From Clostridia bacterium (GTDB lineage: Bacteria > Bacillota > Clostridia > Oscillospirales > CAG-272), in assembly GCA_017461365.1 (NCBI GenBank), contig JAFTYG010000051.1, positions 24,977-88,976 on the forward strand: DNA of 64,000 nt, written 5' to 3'. The notes beneath the pieces were generated by a model. The model was given only the letters and a program-made list of their open reading frames with translations, was not told the origin of the DNA and did no database searches. This document shows positions 32,802 to 40,968 of this stretch, one piece after another. How positions within the stretch are numbered: position 1 is the stretch's first letter; every line of letters begins with the position of its first letter. Both the position numbers and the translations under genes were made by a program.

Positions 32802-33496
32802 AAATTCGTTTTTTAGGTCAGAGCGGATATGTGATAAAAACTGCGCACAGTGAGATCGTGATCGATCCGTATCTTTCGGACAGCGTAAACCGAATAGCGG
32901 GCAGAGCGCGCTTACTTGACGTGCCGATAGAGCCGCAAAATATTCGTTGTGATGCCGTGATCTGCACCCACGACCACCTCGATCACCTCGATCCCGACAC
33001 GGTTTCAAAAATAGATGCAAATCAGCTGTTTGTCACCACGAACGGCGGAAAGGAAAAGCTCAACTCTCTCGGTAGAAAAAATGTAATTCCTTTGCGTGAA
33101 GGCGAGCGTATCTGTATCGGAGATCTTGAGATCACGGCAGTATTTGCCGACCATACCGTAGAAGCCTTCGGACTTATAGTCAGAGCCGAGGGAATGACAC
33201 TTTATTTCAGCGGAGACACGCTGTATAACGAGGAGCTCTTCTCTATCGCCGCGTACCGCCCCGACGTCACGTTTATCTGCATAAACGGAAAGCTTGGCAA
33301 TATGAATGCCGAGGAGGCGTTGGAAGTCGCAAGACGTATCGGTGCCGAGCTCAATATACCCAATCACTATGATATGTTCGCGTCGAATTCCGAGGATCCG
33401 AGGGTGTTTGCGGAGCGCATTAAGGGCGGCTGTATAATGGAGTTCGACAGAGAATACAGACTCATATCCGAGAACGGCAGACCGCGCCTTGTGTAG
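32798..33496 (+). CDS. Metallo-beta-lactamase fold hydrolase, UlaG-like
   Basis: A 232-residue metal hydrolase. The metal-binding motif is CTHDHLDHLD near 57-66, with further ligands at ADHTVEAFG and SGDTLYN; INGKLGNMNAEEA and NIPNHYDMFASN recall the UlaG (L-ascorbate-6-phosphate lactonase) group. In this operon it could open the lactone made by the SDR, which is inference. GTG start at 32798, with GGAGG upstream inside the SDR gene. Last gene of the operon; no obvious terminator before the next promoter. Confidence 0.88.
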   Translation: MKIRFLGQSGYVIKTAHSEIVIDPYLSDSVNRIAGRARLLDVPIEPQNIRCDAVICTHDHLDHLDPDTVSKIDANQLFVTTNGGKEKLNSLGRKNVIPLREGERICIGDLEITAVFADHTVEAFGLIVRAEGMTLYFSGDTLYNEELFSIAAYRPDVTFICINGKLGNMNAEEALEVARRIGAELNIPNHYDMFASNSEDPRVFAERIKGGCIMEFDREYRLISENGRPRLV

Positions 33497-33564
33497 AAAA
33501 GCGGTGCTATTGTAAAATATTCCGAATAAAATGTATAAATTTTCAACTTTTTTCGAAAAATCCC

Positions 33565-33593
33565 TTGACAAATCAGGGATAGAGTGATAAACT
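33565..33593 (+). promoter_or_regulatory. Promoter of the aromatic amino acid operon
   Basis: Consensus TTGACA at 33565, 17 bases, TAAACT at 33588. The inverted repeat ATCCCT (33560-33565) / AGGGAT (33575-33580) spans the -35 and could be an operator. Confidence 0.85.
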
Positions 33594-33627
33594 ATTTGTA
33601 TATTTTTTAAACAGGAGAAAAGGCAAG

Positions 33628-33696
33628 ATGAATAATATTTTCGCATACAAATATTATTACCTTTATTTTTATTACTTTAACACAAGTGTAAAATAA
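33628..33696 (+). CDS. Tyr/Phe-rich leader peptide of the aro operon attenuator
   Basis: A 22-codon reading frame with a good ribosome site (CAGGAG, 13 bases before ATG) starts about 30 bases after the promoter. Ten of its 22 residues are aromatic: seven Tyr and three Phe, including the runs YYYLYFYYF. A terminator hairpin follows about 75 bases later, then the DAHP synthase gene. This is the classic layout of a translation-coupled transcription attenuator: with enough charged tRNA-Tyr/Phe the ribosome passes quickly and the terminator forms; stalling at the Tyr/Phe codons lets transcription continue. I infer the mechanism from layout; the peptide needs no function of its own. Confidence 0.88.
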   Translation: MNNIFAYKYYYLYFYYFNTSVK

Positions 33697-33720
33697 GGGT
33701 GCTTTTTGTTGCGGATTTTA

Positions 33721-33813
33721 GTTTCATTTGTTTTATCTTTTCGGAATTCCGATAAAATAAAAAACTTTCATGAAGCCTTTCCGGTGAAAAACACCGTGAA
33801 GGCTTCATTTTTT
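33721..33813 (+). terminator. Attenuator terminator and candidate antiterminator of the aro operon
   Basis: The terminator is a stem of 17 positions with two mismatches (33770-33786 against 33792-33808, loop AAAAA) followed by TTTTTT. The upstream segment GTTTCAT (33721-33727) can pair with ATGAAGC (33770-33776), the first bases of the terminator arm. TTTTATC (33731-33737) can pair with GATAAAA (33751-33757) inside it. These pairings would form an antiterminator that blocks the terminator. Confidence 0.82.
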
Positions 33814-33878
33814 CTGCGCGGTGAAGCTCTTCATCCGAGACGGCGCGGAAAATATTTAAACAACAGGAGTAAAAAACA

Positions 33879-34883
33879 ATGATCGCAGTATTGAAACAGG
33901 GAACAACAGACGCTCAGCTTGAAAATCTTTCGTCGTGGCTTCGCGCGCAGGGGCTCGACGTGCATATCTCAAAGGGTGAGACACACACCGTGGTAGGACT
34001 TGTCGGAGACACCGCAAAGGTCGACGCGGAGCTACTCGAGAGCCTCGAGATCGTCGACAGCGTAAAGAGAATAAGCGAGCCCTTCAAGAGCGCAAACAGA
34101 AAATTCCACCCCGACGATAGCGTTATAAAGGTTGGAGATACGTCCGTCGGCGGAAATATATTCGCAGTTATGGCAGGCCCCTGCTCGGTCGAGAGCGAGG
34201 AGCAGGTGATGGAAATAGCCAAGGCAGTAAAGGCGGCGGGAGCTACTATGCTTCGCGGAGGCGCGTTCAAGCCCCGTACGTCTCCCTACGATTTTCAGGG
34301 ACTCAAGGCGGACGGCATAGAGCTGCTTCTCAAAGCCAAGAAGGAAACGGGACTTCCCATCGTTACCGAGATAATGAACGCAAACCATCTGCCCCTCTTT
34401 GAGGACGTCGACGTTATACAGGTCGGCGCGAGAAATATGCAGAACTTCGAGCTTCTCAAGGAGCTCGGAAGAACGAACAAGCCGATCCTTCTCAAGCGCG
34501 GACTTGCGAACACCCTCAAGGAGCTTCTTATGTCCGCCGAGTACATCATGGCAGGCGGCAACGAGAACGTTATCCTCTGCGAAAGAGGCATACGCACCTT
34601 CGAAACATACACACGAAATACGCTTGACCTCTCGGCTGTGCCCATGCTCCATGAGCTGACACACCTTCCCGTTATCATAGATCCCTCTCACGCTACGGGC
34701 GTAGCAAGACTTGTAAAGCCGATGGCGCTTGCCGCCGCCGCTTGCGGAGCCGACGGACTTATGATAGAGGTGCATAACGATCCCGCGCACGCTCTTTGCG
34801 ACGGAGCGCAGTCTCTCACCCCCGATACCTTTGCCGACGTTATGAAGTCGGTAGGCAGAGTGCTCGACGCTGTTAAGGCGTAA
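33879..34883 (+). CDS. aroF: 3-deoxy-7-phosphoheptulonate synthase (DAHP synthase, type I-beta)
   Basis: A 334-residue enzyme for the first step of the shikimate pathway: phosphoenolpyruvate plus erythrose-4-phosphate to DAHP. A ferredoxin-like regulatory domain of about 70 residues at the N-terminus precedes the barrel. The barrel has AGPCSVESEEQ, RGGAFKPRTSPYDFQG, QVGARNMQNF, LLKRGL and IIDPSHATG, which carry substrate and metal ligands. The N-terminal domain often mediates feedback inhibition in this subtype. First structural gene behind the attenuator, with an AGGAG site before ATG. Confidence 0.96.
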   Translation: MIAVLKQGTTDAQLENLSSWLRAQGLDVHISKGETHTVVGLVGDTAKVDAELLESLEIVDSVKRISEPFKSANRKFHPDDSVIKVGDTSVGGNIFAVMAGPCSVESEEQVMEIAKAVKAAGATMLRGGAFKPRTSPYDFQGLKADGIELLLKAKKETGLPIVTEIMNANHLPLFEDVDVIQVGARNMQNFELLKELGRTNKPILLKRGLANTLKELLMSAEYIMAGGNENVILCERGIRTFETYTRNTLDLSAVPMLHELTHLPVIIDPSHATGVARLVKPMALAAAACGADGLMIEVHNDPAHALCDGAQSLTPDTFADVMKSVGRVLDAVKA

Positions 34884-34895
34884 AGGGGTAGCGGT

Positions 34896-35726
34896 ATGAA
34901 AGTAGGAATTTGCGGCCTCGGACTTATAGGCGGATCTATGGCGCGCGCTTACAGAGAGGACGGTTATGAGGTATATGGCTTCGATATTGATAAAGCAACG
35001 CAAGGGTATGCTCTTCTTGCCGATATTATCTGCGGAGAGCTCAACAGCGAAACTATACCCGAGTGCGAGCTCATATTCGTCGCGCTCTACCCCGAAAAAA
35101 CGGTTGAATATCTCAGACAGATAGCGCCGATAGTAAATAAGGATGCGGTCGTCATCGACCTGTGCGGAATAAAGAGCCATATATGTAAGGCTGGCTTTGC
35201 CTTGGCAAAGGAATACGGATTTACCTTTGTTGGCGGACATCCCATGGCGGGTAAGCAGTATTCGGGCATAAAGTACGCAAAGGCAAATCTTTTCAAAGGC
35301 GCGCCTATGGTGCTCGTTCCGCCCGTTTACGACGATATAGCCTTTATCGACAGAGTAAAAAAGCTCCTCGCTCCCGCAGGCTTCGGAAAGCTCTCGGTGA
35401 CGACAGGCGAGGATCACGACAAAATAATTGCATTTACCTCACAGCTTGCGCACGTTGTGTCGAATGCCTACGTCAAGAGCCCGACGGCAGAGATACATAA
35501 GGGCTTCTCTGCGGGAAGCTATAAGGATCTTACCCGTGTCGCGTGGCTCAACGAAAATATGTGGACAGAGCTTTTTCTTGAAAACAAAGAGCCGCTGCTC
35601 TTCGAGCTCGACCATATCATCACTTCGCTGTCCGAGTACAGAGATGCAATAGAAAAGGATGACGCGGAGAAGCTTCGCACACTGCTTCGCGACGGACGGC
35701 TTGCAAAAGAAAAAATAGACGGTTAG
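34896..35726 (+). CDS. tyrA: Prephenate dehydrogenase
   Basis: A 276-residue NAD(P)-dependent enzyme converting prephenate to 4-hydroxyphenylpyruvate for tyrosine synthesis. Rossmann motif GLGLIGGSMARAY at 6-18 and the active-site part VGGHPMAGKQYSG with the later TSQLAHVVSNAYV are visible. There is no ACT or chorismate mutase domain, so it is a simple monofunctional form. It is 12 bases after the DAHP synthase gene. Confidence 0.95.
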   Translation: MKVGICGLGLIGGSMARAYREDGYEVYGFDIDKATQGYALLADIICGELNSETIPECELIFVALYPEKTVEYLRQIAPIVNKDAVVIDLCGIKSHICKAGFALAKEYGFTFVGGHPMAGKQYSGIKYAKANLFKGAPMVLVPPVYDDIAFIDRVKKLLAPAGFGKLSVTTGEDHDKIIAFTSQLAHVVSNAYVKSPTAEIHKGFSAGSYKDLTRVAWLNENMWTELFLENKEPLLFELDHIITSLSEYRDAIEKDDAEKLRTLLRDGRLAKEKIDG

Positions 35727-35736
35727 GAATTTATAT

Positions 35737-36795
35737 ATGAAAAAAATAAAGGTCAACGCATCAAGCTCATATGAAATAATCATCGGAGAAGATCTGCTCC
35801 CGTCGGCGGGCGAATACTGCCTCAGAGCTCTCGGAAAGACCTGCAAGGCGTGCATACTTACCGACGATAACGTAGCTCCGCTATATCTTGATACGGTAAG
35901 ATCGTCGCTCGTCGGTGCGGGCTTTGATACCGTAGAATATATCATCCCCCACGGCGAGGGCTCAAAGAGTACGGCGAGCCTTATTGAGCTTGTCGAATTT
36001 ATGGCTGAGAACAGACTGACGCGCACAGACGTCCTTGTCGCGCTCGGCGGCGGTGTCGTCGGAGACCTCGGAGGCTTTGCGTCGGCGGTGTATCTGCGCG
36101 GCATACGCTTCGTTCAGATGCCTACCACGCTCCTTGCGGCGGTAGACTCGTCGGTCGGCGGAAAGACGGCGGTCGATCTTCGCGCGGGCAAGAACCTTAT
36201 GGGCGCATTCCTACAGCCCTCGCTCGTGCTCTGCGACTATAAAACGCTCGATACGCTCTCTCCCGAGATATTTGCCGACGGATGCGCCGAGGTAATAAAA
36301 TACGGCGTGATCAACGACAGAGAATTTTTCGACAGTCTCAAAAAGGGAATAAAGATACAGATAGAGGACGTTATTGCCGCCTGCGTGCAGAATAAGGCGA
36401 ATATCGTCGAGAACGACGAGTTCGATAAGGGACAGAGACAGCTCCTGAACCTCGGTCATACGGTAGGTCACGCGATAGAAGCCTGCTCAGACCTTCGCAT
36501 ATCACACGGAAGCGCCGTCGCCATAGGTATGGTCATAGTAATGAGAGCGGCTGTAAGGATGGGAATATGCGCCGAGGTAGAGCTTGACGAGCTTCTCTCT
36601 GTAATAAAGTCGGCAGAGCTTCCCACCGAATGTGATTTTGGCGCGGAGGAGCTTGCGGCAGTGGCAACGTCGGATAAAAAGAGGGCGGGGGACAGCATAA
36701 GCCTCGTCGTGCCCTACGCCATCGGAGACAGCAGACTTTATAAGATCCCCGTCTCCGAGCTTCGCGGATTTATAGAAAAGGGGCTTTGCAGATGA
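35737..36795 (+). CDS. aroB: 3-dehydroquinate synthase
   Basis: A 352-residue NAD- and metal-dependent enzyme making 3-dehydroquinate from DAHP. Visible motifs: HGEGSKST, ALGGGVVGDLGGFASAVYLRGI, QMPTTLLAAVDSSVGGKTAVD, CAEVIKYG, and the metal ligand region LLNLGHTVGHAIEA with SHGSAVAIGM. Full length. The stop overlaps the start of aroA (ATGA). Confidence 0.96.
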   Translation: MKKIKVNASSSYEIIIGEDLLPSAGEYCLRALGKTCKACILTDDNVAPLYLDTVRSSLVGAGFDTVEYIIPHGEGSKSTASLIELVEFMAENRLTRTDVLVALGGGVVGDLGGFASAVYLRGIRFVQMPTTLLAAVDSSVGGKTAVDLRAGKNLMGAFLQPSLVLCDYKTLDTLSPEIFADGCAEVIKYGVINDREFFDSLKKGIKIQIEDVIAACVQNKANIVENDEFDKGQRQLLNLGHTVGHAIEACSDLRISHGSAVAIGMVIVMRAAVRMGICAEVELDELLSVIKSAELPTECDFGAEELAAVATSDKKRAGDSISLVVPYAIGDSRLYKIPVSELRGFIEKGLCR

Positions 36796-38042
36796 AGGTC
36801 TTGATCACACCCTCACAAACGGGCGGAAGAATAAGCGCGATAGCCTCAAAATCGGCGGCTCACAGAGCGCTCATCTGCGCCGCCTTTGCAGACAAAGATA
36901 CAAGAATACTCTGCCACGAATTGAACGAGGATATAGAGGCGACCGTCCGATGTCTTTCGGCTCTCGGTGCAAATATCGAGCGCGATGCGCCCTATTACCT
37001 TGTAAAACCCGTAAAGAATATCGTAAAGGGAGCGACGCTCGACTGCGGAGAGAGCGGCTCGACTATGCGCTTTCTCGTTCCCGTCGCCTGCTTACTTGGG
37101 GCTGACGCGTCGTTTCTGATGTCGGGCAGACTCCCGAACCGCCCCCTCTCCCCTCTGCGCGAGGAGCTTGAGAGGTGCGGAATAACCTTCTCCGAGGCGG
37201 GGAGCAATCCTCTCGTATGCCGCGGAAAAGTGACCGAAAACGAATTTGCAATAAGGGGAGACGTTTCCTCACAGTTTATCAGCGGACTTCTCTTTGCTCT
37301 TGCCGTATCGGGCAGGGCGGGAAAGCTCCGTATAATAGGAAAGCTCGAATCCGCGCCTTACGTCGATATTACCGCAGACATGCTGCGCCGCTTCGGGGTT
37401 GATGTCAGCACCACAGAGGACGGATATGAAATAAAGAAAAACGGCGGACTTGTGTCTCCCTTCGACCTCGCAGTCGAGGGCGATTGGTCTAACGCCGCAT
37501 TCCCGCTCGCGCTCGGCGCGATAGGTAAGCGCCCCGTAAGCGTTAGCGGACTTGACGAAAATTCCCGTCAGGGAGATAAGGGAATACTTGACGTTCTCAG
37601 ATCAATGGGAGCGCGTGTCGAGAGCGACGGCGGATGCGTTACCGTTTATCCTTCGGCTCTCGGGGGGGCGCGTGTCGATTCCTCGCAGATTCCCGATCTT
37701 GTGCCTATCATCGCCACGGTCGCTTCGGTTGCCGAGGGCGAGACGGTCATATATAACGCGGGCAGATTGCGCATAAAGGAGAGCGACAGACTCCTGGCGG
37801 TCAGTACGGTCCTTCGCGGTATCGGCGCAAACGTGACCGAGACCGAGGACGGACTTCGTATAGTCGGCGTTCCCGCGCTTTCGGGCGGTGAGGTCTCATC
37901 GTTCGGAGATCACCGTATCGTTATGAGCGCGGCTGTCGCGTCGGTAAGATGCAGAAATACACTTACCATTGACGGCGCAGAAGCCGTGGCAAAGTCGTAT
38001 CCTAAATTTTTTGAGGATATGAGAAAGCTTGGACTGAAATAG
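36792..38042 (+). CDS. aroA: 3-phosphoshikimate 1-carboxyvinyltransferase (EPSP synthase)
   Basis: About 416 residues, adding the enolpyruvyl group to shikimate-3-phosphate. Motifs: SKSAAHRALICAA near the N-terminus, GESGSTMRFLVPVACLLGA, SQFISGLLFALA, LIPI-type DLVPIIATVAS, RIKESDRL, and DHRIVMSAAVA. I chose ATG 36792, overlapping the aroB stop; a TTG six bases earlier is not needed. The final codons form one arm of a hairpin with the sequence after the stop. Confidence 0.96.
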   Translation: MKVLITPSQTGGRISAIASKSAAHRALICAAFADKDTRILCHELNEDIEATVRCLSALGANIERDAPYYLVKPVKNIVKGATLDCGESGSTMRFLVPVACLLGADASFLMSGRLPNRPLSPLREELERCGITFSEAGSNPLVCRGKVTENEFAIRGDVSSQFISGLLFALAVSGRAGKLRIIGKLESAPYVDITADMLRRFGVDVSTTEDGYEIKKNGGLVSPFDLAVEGDWSNAAFPLALGAIGKRPVSVSGLDENSRQGDKGILDVLRSMGARVESDGGCVTVYPSALGGARVDSSQIPDLVPIIATVASVAEGETVIYNAGRLRIKESDRLLAVSTVLRGIGANVTETEDGLRIVGVPALSGGEVSSFGDHRIVMSAAVASVRCRNTLTIDGAEAVAKSYPKFFEDMRKLGLK

Positions 38043-38057
38043 ATTTTCAGTCCAAGC
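38027..38057 (+). other. Hairpin straddling the aroA stop codon
   Basis: A perfect 13-base stem (GCTTGGACTGAAA, 38027-38039, with TTTCAGTCCAAGC, 38045-38057) whose loop holds most of the stop codon. There is no T-run after it, so it is likely an mRNA 3'-end or processing structure rather than a terminator; aroC follows in the same direction. Confidence 0.65.
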
Positions 38058-38060
38058 AAA

Positions 38061-38202
38061 TGCACAGTGTAAAATGCACAATTTCGGTATTTTTTGCCTA
38101 TGGCAAAAAGCTATATTAAATTAAAAATATTCGTTAACAAATATTTTTTACATACAAATATTTTTCACAATTTTGCATTTTGCATTGTGCATTGTGCATT
38201 TG
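38061..38202. repeat. Palindromic GCATTGTGCAT element, copy 3, inside the aro operon
   Basis: Ends AATGCACAGTGTAAAATGCAC and TTGCATTGTGCATTGTGCATT match the ends of the elements at 7268 and 13638. An inner TTTTTGCCTATGGCAAAAAGCT stem is related, the rest is AT-rich. It separates aroA from aroC without an obvious terminator. Confidence 0.7.
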
Positions 38203-38243
38203 CTTTTACGATATTCACCCCATTATTGTATAAGGATAGTATT

Positions 38244-39329
38244 ATGTCTACAAATTACGGAAAAAATATCAACATAATGATATACGGCGGCTCGCACGAC
38301 AGCGAGATAGGTATCGTCGCAAAGGGACTCCCCAAGGACTTTCGGATAGATCTCGACGAGCTTTACGCCTTTATGAAGCGACGCGCCCCGGGGCAGAATT
38401 CAATGTCAACGCAAAGAAAAGAGCCCGATGTCCCCGAATTCCTTTCGGGCGTTGCCGAGGGCAATATACTTACGGGAGAGACCGTCCACGCAGTTATCAG
38501 AAATACAAATCAGCGCTCGTCGGACTATTCAAATCTGACCTTTGTGCCCCGTCCCTCACACGCCGACTTCGCCGCGAGAATGAAATACGGCGAGAACGTA
38601 GATCTTCGCGGAGGCGGACATTTTTCGGGTAGACTCACCGCGCCTATGTGTATCGTCGGCGGCATATGCCTGCAATATCTTCGTACACAGGGCATAGATA
38701 TAGCCGCGCATGTCTATTCGATAGGCAACGTCTGCGACACGCCCTTTGATCTTGCGAACGTCGGAAAGACCGAGTTCGAGATTCTCAGAAAAAGACAGGA
38801 GCTTCCCGTTCTTTCGGAACAGGCGGGCGAGAAGATGCGTATGCTGATAGAAGAGGCAAGAGCCGAGGGAGACTCAATAGGCGGTATAATCGAATGCGCC
38901 GCAGTTGGACTTCCCGCAGGTCTTGGCGAACATATGTTTGACGGAATTGAAAACCGTATATCGGGAATAGTATTCGGCATCCCGGGCGTAAAGGGAATAG
39001 AGTTCGGAGAGGGCTTCGGCGTATCAAGACTCAGAGGCTCGGAGAATAACGATCCCTTTGTTACCGACGGAAAAAATATACGCACAGCCACCAACAGAGC
39101 GGGCGGCGTACTCGGTGGAATGAGTACGGGTATGCCCGTTGTATTCAGAGGCGCGATGAAGCCTACGCCGTCTATCTACAAGGAGCAGGACAGCGTGGAT
39201 ATGGTGTCGATGAAGCCCGTAAAGCTGCAAATAAAGGGCAGACACGATCCCTGTATAGTTCTGCGCGCACTTCCCGTGTTCGAAGCTGCGGCGGCTATTG
39301 CCGTGTACGATCTTCTTTCCGATAAATAA
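38244..39329 (+). CDS. aroC: Chorismate synthase
   Basis: A 361-residue FMN-dependent enzyme making chorismate from EPSP. Motifs seen: YGGSHDSEIG at the N-terminus, FMKRRAPGQNSMSTQRKEPD, RPSHADFAARMKYG, RGGGHFSGRLTAP, and RTATNRAGGVLGGMSTGMP. A longer frame reads upstream to 38094 through the repeat element, but the ATG at 38244 with AAGGAT before it matches the family start (MSTNYGKNINI). Downstream lies a repeat copy before the MFS gene. Confidence 0.95.
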   Translation: MSTNYGKNINIMIYGGSHDSEIGIVAKGLPKDFRIDLDELYAFMKRRAPGQNSMSTQRKEPDVPEFLSGVAEGNILTGETVHAVIRNTNQRSSDYSNLTFVPRPSHADFAARMKYGENVDLRGGGHFSGRLTAPMCIVGGICLQYLRTQGIDIAAHVYSIGNVCDTPFDLANVGKTEFEILRKRQELPVLSEQAGEKMRMLIEEARAEGDSIGGIIECAAVGLPAGLGEHMFDGIENRISGIVFGIPGVKGIEFGEGFGVSRLRGSENNDPFVTDGKNIRTATNRAGGVLGGMSTGMPVVFRGAMKPTPSIYKEQDSVDMVSMKPVKLQIKGRHDPCIVLRALPVFEAAAAIAVYDLLSDK

Positions 39330-39355
39330 TCATGTAGCTGTTGGGGTAGAGCTTT

Positions 39356-39714
39356 AATTTGAAGTTGATATTACGCTTGAATGAGGTACAACAAGAAAGC
39401 AAACCCCAGCAAATCTAAGGTAAATTTTGCTGACGCAAAAAAGATCCTTCACATGGCTTGCAAGGTAGCAAGCCGTTCAGGATGACACGTAATGTAGATT
39501 GGAGAAAGTTATTTGTACATTCGTCGCTCCATACTTTGGTACTTGTACAATATAACTTACTCAACATAAACTAATCTGTCATCCTGAGCCCGAACCGTTT
39601 ATGGGGGCATCTGAAGAAATAGTCGAAGGATCTTGCGACGAAGTCGCTTTACTGCACTGTCCTCATTGGGGATATATTTACACATATCAAACATCTTGAT
39701 AAACCCCAATTTAA
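39356..39714. repeat. Modular interspersed element B, copy 2
   Basis: Fills most of the 424-base gap between aroC and the MFS gene. It shares long identical segments with the copy at 49871-50306, for example CATGGCTTGCAAGGTAGCAA, GCGACGAAGTCGCTTTACTG and GGATATATTTACACATATCA. The ends TAATTTGAAGTTGATA and TTGATAAACCCCAATTTAAA resemble the terminal repeats of that copy. A TGTCATCCTGAGC...GAAGGATCTTGCG module complements the left-hand GATCCTTC...TCAGGATGACA. No gene inside. Confidence 0.82.
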
Positions 39715-39753
39715 AATCCATCGAACGGCTACAAAAAACACGAAAGGAGCTTT

Positions 39754-40968
39754 ATGAAGCTTACGGCAAGGCATACGGTCAGAGCGTCTTATATCGGATA
39801 CCTGACTCAAGCCATAACAATAAATTTTGCTCCGCTTTTGTTCGTTACGTTTGAAAAAACTTATGATATATCCCTCGGTAGGATAGGTCTGCTTATAGGC
39901 GTGAGCTTTCTTATCCAGCTTATCTGCGACGGTCTGGCGGCAAAATTTTCAAATAAGATAAACACACGCGCGGCGGTCATTATAGCTCACGTCTGCGCGG
40001 TCCTCGGAATGACGGGCTTTGCCTATCTGCCCGACCTTTTGCCCGATCCGTATATAGGACTTCTCATAGCAGTCTCGGTAGCGGCGATCGGCGGAGGAAT
40101 TATCGAGGTGTTTATCAGCCCGATAGTTGAGGCGGCGCCTACCGAAAACAAGAGCGGTGAGATGAGCCTATTGCATTCCTTTTATAGCTGGGGACTTGCG
40201 GGAGTTGCGCTTCTTTCAACCCTCTTCTTTACCTTTGTGGGAATAGAGCATTGGAGAATTCTTTCCTGCCTTTGGGCGATAGTTCCCGCGCTCGGCGCGC
40301 TGGCATTTTGCTTCGTGCCGATATACGAGCTTGATGCCGCCCCCGAGAACGGAGAAGAGAAGCCAACGTCAATATTCCGCTCGGGAATATTTTGGATATT
40401 CGTAGTTATGATGTTCGCCTCAGGCGCATCCGAGCAGGCGATGAGCCAGTGGGCGTCAAATTTTGCGCAAGCGGGACTCGGAGTGTCAAAGACGCTCGGA
40501 GACCTTCTCGGTCCATTTAGCTTTGCGGTGCTCATGGGACTTGCGCGTGTCGGCTACGGAAAATCGGGCGGAAAGATAAAGCTCGTAAAGCTTATAGTAA
40601 TATCGGCGGTGCTTTGTATCGTTTCATACCTGCTTGCGGCGCTCTCGCCGTATCCGCTGCTCTCTCTCGTCGGATGCGCCCTCTGCGGTCTTGCTACGGG
40701 TATAATGTGGCCCGGAACCTATAGCCTCGCATCGGCAAAAATGCCGTACGGCGGCGTGCAGATGTTCGCGCTTCTTGCAATGGCTGGCGACCTCGGATGC
40801 CTTGCGGGCCCTACAGCGGCAGGATGGATCGCTGAGGCTTGCGGAAATGATCTGCAAATATCGTTTTTGATCTCGATAATTTTCCCCGTTCTGATATTGC
40901 TTATGGTATTTTTGGGATTTGGCAGACGGGGTAAGAATAAACAAAAAGGACAGAAAAATGGAACTTAA
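39754..40968 (+). CDS. MFS transporter (FucP/sugar-like fold)
   Basis: A 404-residue membrane transporter with 12 hydrophobic segments in two halves, ending in a Lys-rich tail. The pattern (GGGIIEVFISPIVEAAP in TM4-5, GLATGIMWPGTYSLAS later) resembles the FucP/FHS branch of the major facilitator superfamily. It is inside the aromatic operon, and its last 11 bases overlap the start of pheA. That suggests export or uptake of an aromatic compound or precursor, which is inference. AAAGGAG ribosome site before ATG. Confidence 0.85.
   Translation: MKLTARHTVRASYIGYLTQAITINFAPLLFVTFEKTYDISLGRIGLLIGVSFLIQLICDGLAAKFSNKINTRAAVIIAHVCAVLGMTGFAYLPDLLPDPYIGLLIAVSVAAIGGGIIEVFISPIVEAAPTENKSGEMSLLHSFYSWGLAGVALLSTLFFTFVGIEHWRILSCLWAIVPALGALAFCFVPIYELDAAPENGEEKPTSIFRSGIFWIFVVMMFASGASEQAMSQWASNFAQAGLGVSKTLGDLLGPFSFAVLMGLARVGYGKSGGKIKLVKLIVISAVLCIVSYLLAALSPYPLLSLVGCALCGLATGIMWPGTYSLASAKMPYGGVQMFALLAMAGDLGCLAGPTAAGWIAEACGNDLQISFLISIIFPVLILLMVFLGFGRRGKNKQKGQKNGT

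Noticed and set aside
33497-33878. T-box riboswitch upstream of the DAHP synthase gene
   Set aside because: No T-box sequence (TGGNACCGCG-like) was seen; a Tyr/Phe leader peptide plus terminator explains the region better.
34032-35417. A 461-codon minus-strand frame opposite aroF/tyrA
   Set aside because: Antisense to two enzymes with clear motifs and no recognisable domain itself.
38094-38243. N-terminal extension of chorismate synthase through the repeat
   Set aside because: The family start matches ATG 38244 with a ribosome site; the extension is translated repeat DNA.
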